Assembly: GCF_964036595.1 (NCBI RefSeq)
Contig: NZ_OZ038523.1
Coordinates: 2,734,501 to 2,798,500, forward strand
Direction: 5' to 3'
From: Tenacibaculum sp. 190524A05c
GTDB lineage: Bacteria; Bacteroidota; Bacteroidia; Flavobacteriales; Flavobacteriaceae
Length of the DNA: 64,000 bases
Each line of letters opens with the position of its first letter. The stretch's first letter is position 1. This document shows, one piece after another, positions 60,958-64,000 of the stretch. The notes under the pieces are model-generated. The model saw only the letters and a list, made by a program, of their open reading frames with translations, was not told the origin of the DNA and did no database searches. The position numbers and the translations under genes are program-made.

Positions 60958-62349
60958 GTGAAGTATGCAATTGTAGATATAGAAACCGATGGTGGTGTAA
61001 AAATCACTGAAATCAGCATTTTTGTTTTTGATGGAGAAAGTGTTATAAATGAATTTACAACACTCATAAATCCAGGTACATTTATCCCGTCGTATATTAC
61101 TCAATTAACGGGAATTACCAACTTTATGGTAAAGGATGCTCCGAGGTTTGAAGAAGTTGCCAAGCAGATTTATCAAACTACAGAAGATTGTGTTTTTGTA
61201 GCGCACAATGTAAATTTCGATTATGGAATTATTGGAAAGGAATTTAAATCTTTAGGCTTAACATACCGCAGAAAAAAACTATGTACCGTTCGTTTATCAA
61301 GAAAATTATTACCAGGAAAAAGATCATACAGCTTAGGTAAATTATGTATTTCTGAAGGAATTGAAATTAAAGCAAGACATAGGGCAAAAGGTGATGCTGA
61401 AGCGACTGTAATACTGTTTAAAAAGTTATTGGAAAAAGATAAACTTAATAACTTTGAAGTTGTTAATTCATTTCTAAATCCTAAATCTAGAGAGGCAACC
61501 TTACCACCGTTGCTACCAAAAGAGGTTTTTGATAGTTTGCCAGAAACACACGGAGTGTATTATTTCTGGAGTAAAGACAAAGAAGTGATTTATGTAGGGA
61601 AAGCCAATAATATCAAACAACGAGTTGTAAGTCATTTTCACGATAAGAAAAAGAAAGAAATAGAAATGTGTTTGGCAACGGCTAACATCACGTTTACAGA
61701 AACAGGAAGTGAACTCATTGCCTTACTTGAAGAATCTGTCGAGATCAAACGTTTATTTCCTAAATTCAATCGAGCACAACGAAGAACAAATGCGAATTAC
61801 GGATTATTCAGTTATAAAGATCGAAAAGGAATTATTCATTTAGCGTGGAATAACGTTAAGCTGATCAGTCAACCACTAATGAGATTTTACTCTGTACCTC
61901 AAGCCAGAAGTTTTGTAGAACAGTTATGTAAAGAGTTTGAGTTATGTCCTAAATACTGTCATTTACAAGATAATGTTACTAGTTGTTTTCATTATCAAAT
62001 AAAAGATTGTAAAGGAATTTGTAGAGAGGAAGAATCGATTGAATCCTATAATAAAAGAGTTGAAAAGGCCATTGCTTCTGTCGTATTTGAAACTGAAAAC
62101 TTTATCATTACAGAACAGGGTAAAACGGAAGATGAACTGAGTTATGCTCTAGTTTTGAATGGAGTATATGAAGGATATGGATATTTAAAATTAGAGGAAC
62201 AGAATTCGAGCAGTTCTGAAATCTATTTGCAGCATCTTAAACCACAAAAAGACAATCAGGATATTCGTCGAATTTTAAATTCACATGTAAAGAAGAATCC
62301 TGAATCATTAAAGCAAATCGAACACAAAGAACTAGGTCGCCTTTTCTAA
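60958..62349 (+). CDS. exonuclease fused to a GIY-YIG (UvrC-like) nuclease domain
   Basis: 463 residues. N-terminal DEDDh 3'-5' exonuclease of the DnaQ type (AIVDIETDGG, FVAHNVNFDYGII, RAKGDAEATV with catalytic Asp/Glu/His), then a UvrC-type GIY-YIG domain about 195-285 (GVYYFWSKDKEVIYVGKANN with Tyr and Gly, conserved Glu ELIALLEES). The C-terminus has more Cys (CPKYCH, CFHYQIKDCKGIC) as in Cho-like proteins. GTG start at 60958. Probably a DNA repair nuclease. Confidence 0.88.
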   Translation: MKYAIVDIETDGGVKITEISIFVFDGESVINEFTTLINPGTFIPSYITQLTGITNFMVKDAPRFEEVAKQIYQTTEDCVFVAHNVNFDYGIIGKEFKSLGLTYRRKKLCTVRLSRKLLPGKRSYSLGKLCISEGIEIKARHRAKGDAEATVILFKKLLEKDKLNNFEVVNSFLNPKSREATLPPLLPKEVFDSLPETHGVYYFWSKDKEVIYVGKANNIKQRVVSHFHDKKKKEIEMCLATANITFTETGSELIALLEESVEIKRLFPKFNRAQRRTNANYGLFSYKDRKGIIHLAWNNVKLISQPLMRFYSVPQARSFVEQLCKEFELCPKYCHLQDNVTSCFHYQIKDCKGICREEESIESYNKRVEKAIASVVFETENFIITEQGKTEDELSYALVLNGVYEGYGYLKLEEQNSSSSEIYLQHLKPQKDNQDIRRILNSHVKKNPESLKQIEHKELGRLF

Positions 62350-63375
62350 AGTAAAAGAAAACTCTGAACCTTCACCAAAGTTACTTTTTAGTAGAATCGT
62401 TTCGTTGTGTGCTTCAATAATATGTTTTACAATTGACAATCCTAAACCAGAACCTCCTTGTTCTCTAGATCTACTTTGATCAACTCTATAAAAACGCTCA
62501 AACAATCTAGGAATATGTTCTTGTTTAATTCCTTCACCATCGTCAATGATTTTTATAATGAACTTATTTTCGTTATAAAGTTCAACAGAGGCAGTGGTAA
62601 CTCCGCCTGGTTTTCCATATTTAATAGAGTTAACAACCAAGTTAATTAATACTTGTTCTATACGTTCAACATCACCTTTTACAAATATTGGAAATTCATA
62701 AAGTCGATCGAAAATCAGCTTAATATTCTTCTTTTTAGCTTTCATTTCGAATAAGTCGAATACATTTTGAATCAGCTCAAGAATATTAAATGGTTCGAAT
62801 TTTATTTTCATTCCATCTGTTTCTAATTTGGCAATCATGTCCAAATCTTTAACAATAGAAGTTAATCGTTCGACTCCTTTATTCGCACGTTCTAAATATT
62901 TATCACGAATTACCTTGTCTTCAGCAGCACCTTCAATTAAGGTTAAAATATATCCTTGTACTGTAAAAAGAGGAGTTTTTAATTCGTGAGCAACATTCCC
63001 TAAAAAATCTCTACGAAAAGAATCTCTTTCTGTTAGGTTAGCAATTTCTTCCTTTTTATCCTCAACATAATCTTGTACCGTTTTGGTAAAAGCTTCAATA
63101 TCTGTGGTGATTTTATCACGTTTTAAATCTTCTACATCTAGAATAGAAATATCCTTATATAGTTTTTTAACACGTTGATAAATAAAATGTTCAGCTCTGT
63201 ATTGAATTACGAAGAATGAAAAAACAAATAGAATTATTCCAAAAATAATTATGGAAACTAAACCAAGAGATTTAAAAAAGTAGAGATATGAAAAAACAGC
63301 AATAACAACTGATAAAATGGTTAAATATAAAGCTGATAAAAAAGCGTAGTTGTATGTTTTTTTTAGTTTTTTCAT
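62332..63375 (-). CDS. sensor histidine kinase, PhoR-like
   Basis: 347 residues: two N-terminal membrane helices (about 10-30 and 36-55) with almost no periplasmic loop, no clear HAMP, HisKA domain with His in NVAHELKTPLF (about 130) and HATPase with NLVVNSIKYG, DDGEGIKQEHIP and GSGLGLSIV. Overlaps the exonuclease gene (opposite strand) by 18 bases at its 3' end. Together with the next gene it forms a two-component pair of flavobacteria, sometimes linked to phosphate or envelope control. Confidence 0.9.
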   Translation of the reverse strand: MKKLKKTYNYAFLSALYLTILSVVIAVFSYLYFFKSLGLVSIIIFGIILFVFSFFVIQYRAEHFIYQRVKKLYKDISILDVEDLKRDKITTDIEAFTKTVQDYVEDKKEEIANLTERDSFRRDFLGNVAHELKTPLFTVQGYILTLIEGAAEDKVIRDKYLERANKGVERLTSIVKDLDMIAKLETDGMKIKFEPFNILELIQNVFDLFEMKAKKKNIKLIFDRLYEFPIFVKGDVERIEQVLINLVVNSIKYGKPGGVTTASVELYNENKFIIKIIDDGEGIKQEHIPRLFERFYRVDQSRSREQGGSGLGLSIVKHIIEAHNETILLKSNFGEGSEFSFTLEKAT

Positions 63376-63435
63376 AAAAAGAAAGAATGCCCTTTAGGGG
63401 GCAAACTAATTCATTGTATTATTTAATATGTGGGT

Positions 63436-64000
63436 TTATTTATCTGTTTCAAGCACAAATTTATACCCTACACCTTTAACTGTTTTAAAGTAGTGATCGC
63501 CTATTTTCTCTCTAAGCTTTCTAATATGAACATCAATAGTTCTTCCACCTACAACAACCTCGTTACCCCAAACACTATCTAAAATAGTTTCTCTTTTAAA
63601 CACTTTTCCAGGTTTAGAAGTTAATAAAGAAAAAAGTTCAAACTCTTTTCTAGGCAAAGTAATTTTCTGCTCTCCTTTAAACACAACGTATTCATCACGA
63701 TTGATAAGGATATCACCAATTTTAGTAGTAACCTCAGAAACTGTATCGGTTTTTAATCGACGTAAAAGTGATTTTACCTTACTAACTAATACTTTTGGTT
63801 TAATAGGTTTAGTAATGTAATCATCGGCACCAGCATCAAAACCAGCAACCTGAGAATAGTCTTCACCTCTAGCAGTTAAAAATGATATGATAACATTTTC
63901 TAAAGGTTTAATGTTTCTTATTTTTTCACACGCTTCGATACCATCCATTTCTGGCATCATAATATCTAACAAAATTAAATGAGGAGATATTTTGCGGGCT
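63436..64000 (-). CDS. OmpR/PhoB-type response regulator, C-terminal part
   Basis: The gene runs off the right edge; about 188 residues are visible. Receiver domain from LLDIMMPEMDG (phospho-acceptor Asp and the conserved Met/Pro) and FLTARGED to YITKPIKP, then winged helix with LPRKEFELFSLL, VVVGGRTIDVHIRKLREKIG and a final VKGVGYKF. An apparent start at 63972 is internal. It is 60 bp upstream of the kinase gene and cotranscribed with it. Confidence 0.92.
   Translation of the reverse strand, partial: ARKISPHLILLDIMMPEMDGIEACEKIRNIKPLENVIISFLTARGEDYSQVAGFDAGADDYITKPIKPKVLVSKVKSLLRRLKTDTVSEVTTKIGDILINRDEYVVFKGEQKITLPRKEFELFSLLTSKPGKVFKRETILDSVWGNEVVVGGRTIDVHIRKLREKIGDHYFKTVKGVGYKFVLETDK

Overview
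The window is AT-rich chromosomal DNA from a member of the Bacteroidetes, most likely the family Flavobacteriaceae. Supporting features are many TAnnTTTG promoter boxes, few Shine-Dalgarno sequences, flavobacterial gene neighbourhoods, GXXC/SC lipoproteins and TPR histidine kinases of a kind common in marine flavobacteria. No rRNA, tRNA, CRISPR array or complete insertion sequence was seen. Both ends cut through genes (gpsA on the left, an OmpR-type response regulator on the right).

Layout. 0-10.6 kb: housekeeping and envelope genes (gpsA end, EntS-like MFS exporter, YHS protein, LuxE-like enzyme, two lipoproteins in an operon with an ECF-type sigma factor and an anti-sigma/beta-barrel-like protein, GNAT, isoaspartyl peptidase, aldehyde dehydrogenase). 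10.6-11.65 kb: no protein genes, but a tandem array of four units about 288 bp long. On the minus strand each unit looks like a small RNA gene, with an upstream palindrome, a second box, a -7 box and an intrinsic terminator, all at fixed spacing. 11.7-26.4 kb: pth, queD-like, sbtA with a divergent LysR gene, an AraC regulator with a likely target (sterol desaturase) carrying the same operator, enoyl-CoA hydratase, MATE, a Fur/Zur-type regulator divergent from merC-folE, and mutS. 26.6-31.6 kb: a tandem duplication of [SpoU RNA methyltransferase + TPR histidine kinase]; the kinase halves of the two copies are nearly identical while the sensor halves have diverged.

31.7-39.5 kb is the most unusual part. 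A GIY-YIG gene lies between palindromic repeats. It is followed by two tiny peptide ORFs, a third TPR histidine kinase and its LuxR/NarL-like response regulator. Then come four small RNA-like units (35.26-35.96 kb), a small membrane protein, a secreted hydrolase and five paralogous 33-residue peptide genes (38.1-39.5 kb), none of them in the supplied set of long ORFs. Ten promoters here carry the same operator: two direct half-sites with a 22-bp period, the second half-site starting 34-35 nt before the -7 box. I read this as a local regulon, in which a two-component system drives arrays of amphipathic peptides and structured RNAs, and I could not match it to a described system.

39.5-44.4 kb: glutaryl-CoA dehydrogenase-like enzyme, rnpA, S41 protease and a DUF6909-like protein. 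44.4-57.9 kb: a surface polysaccharide locus (Wzz-like protein, GDP-fucose synthesis, a nonulosonic-acid module of synthase + HAD phosphatase + cytidylyltransferase, flippase, sialyltransferase-like enzyme, polymerase/ligase-like proteins, glycosyltransferases, initiating sugar-phosphate transferase). 57.9-64 kb: purD, two exported unknowns, an exonuclease/GIY-YIG fusion and a PhoR/OmpR-like two-component pair.
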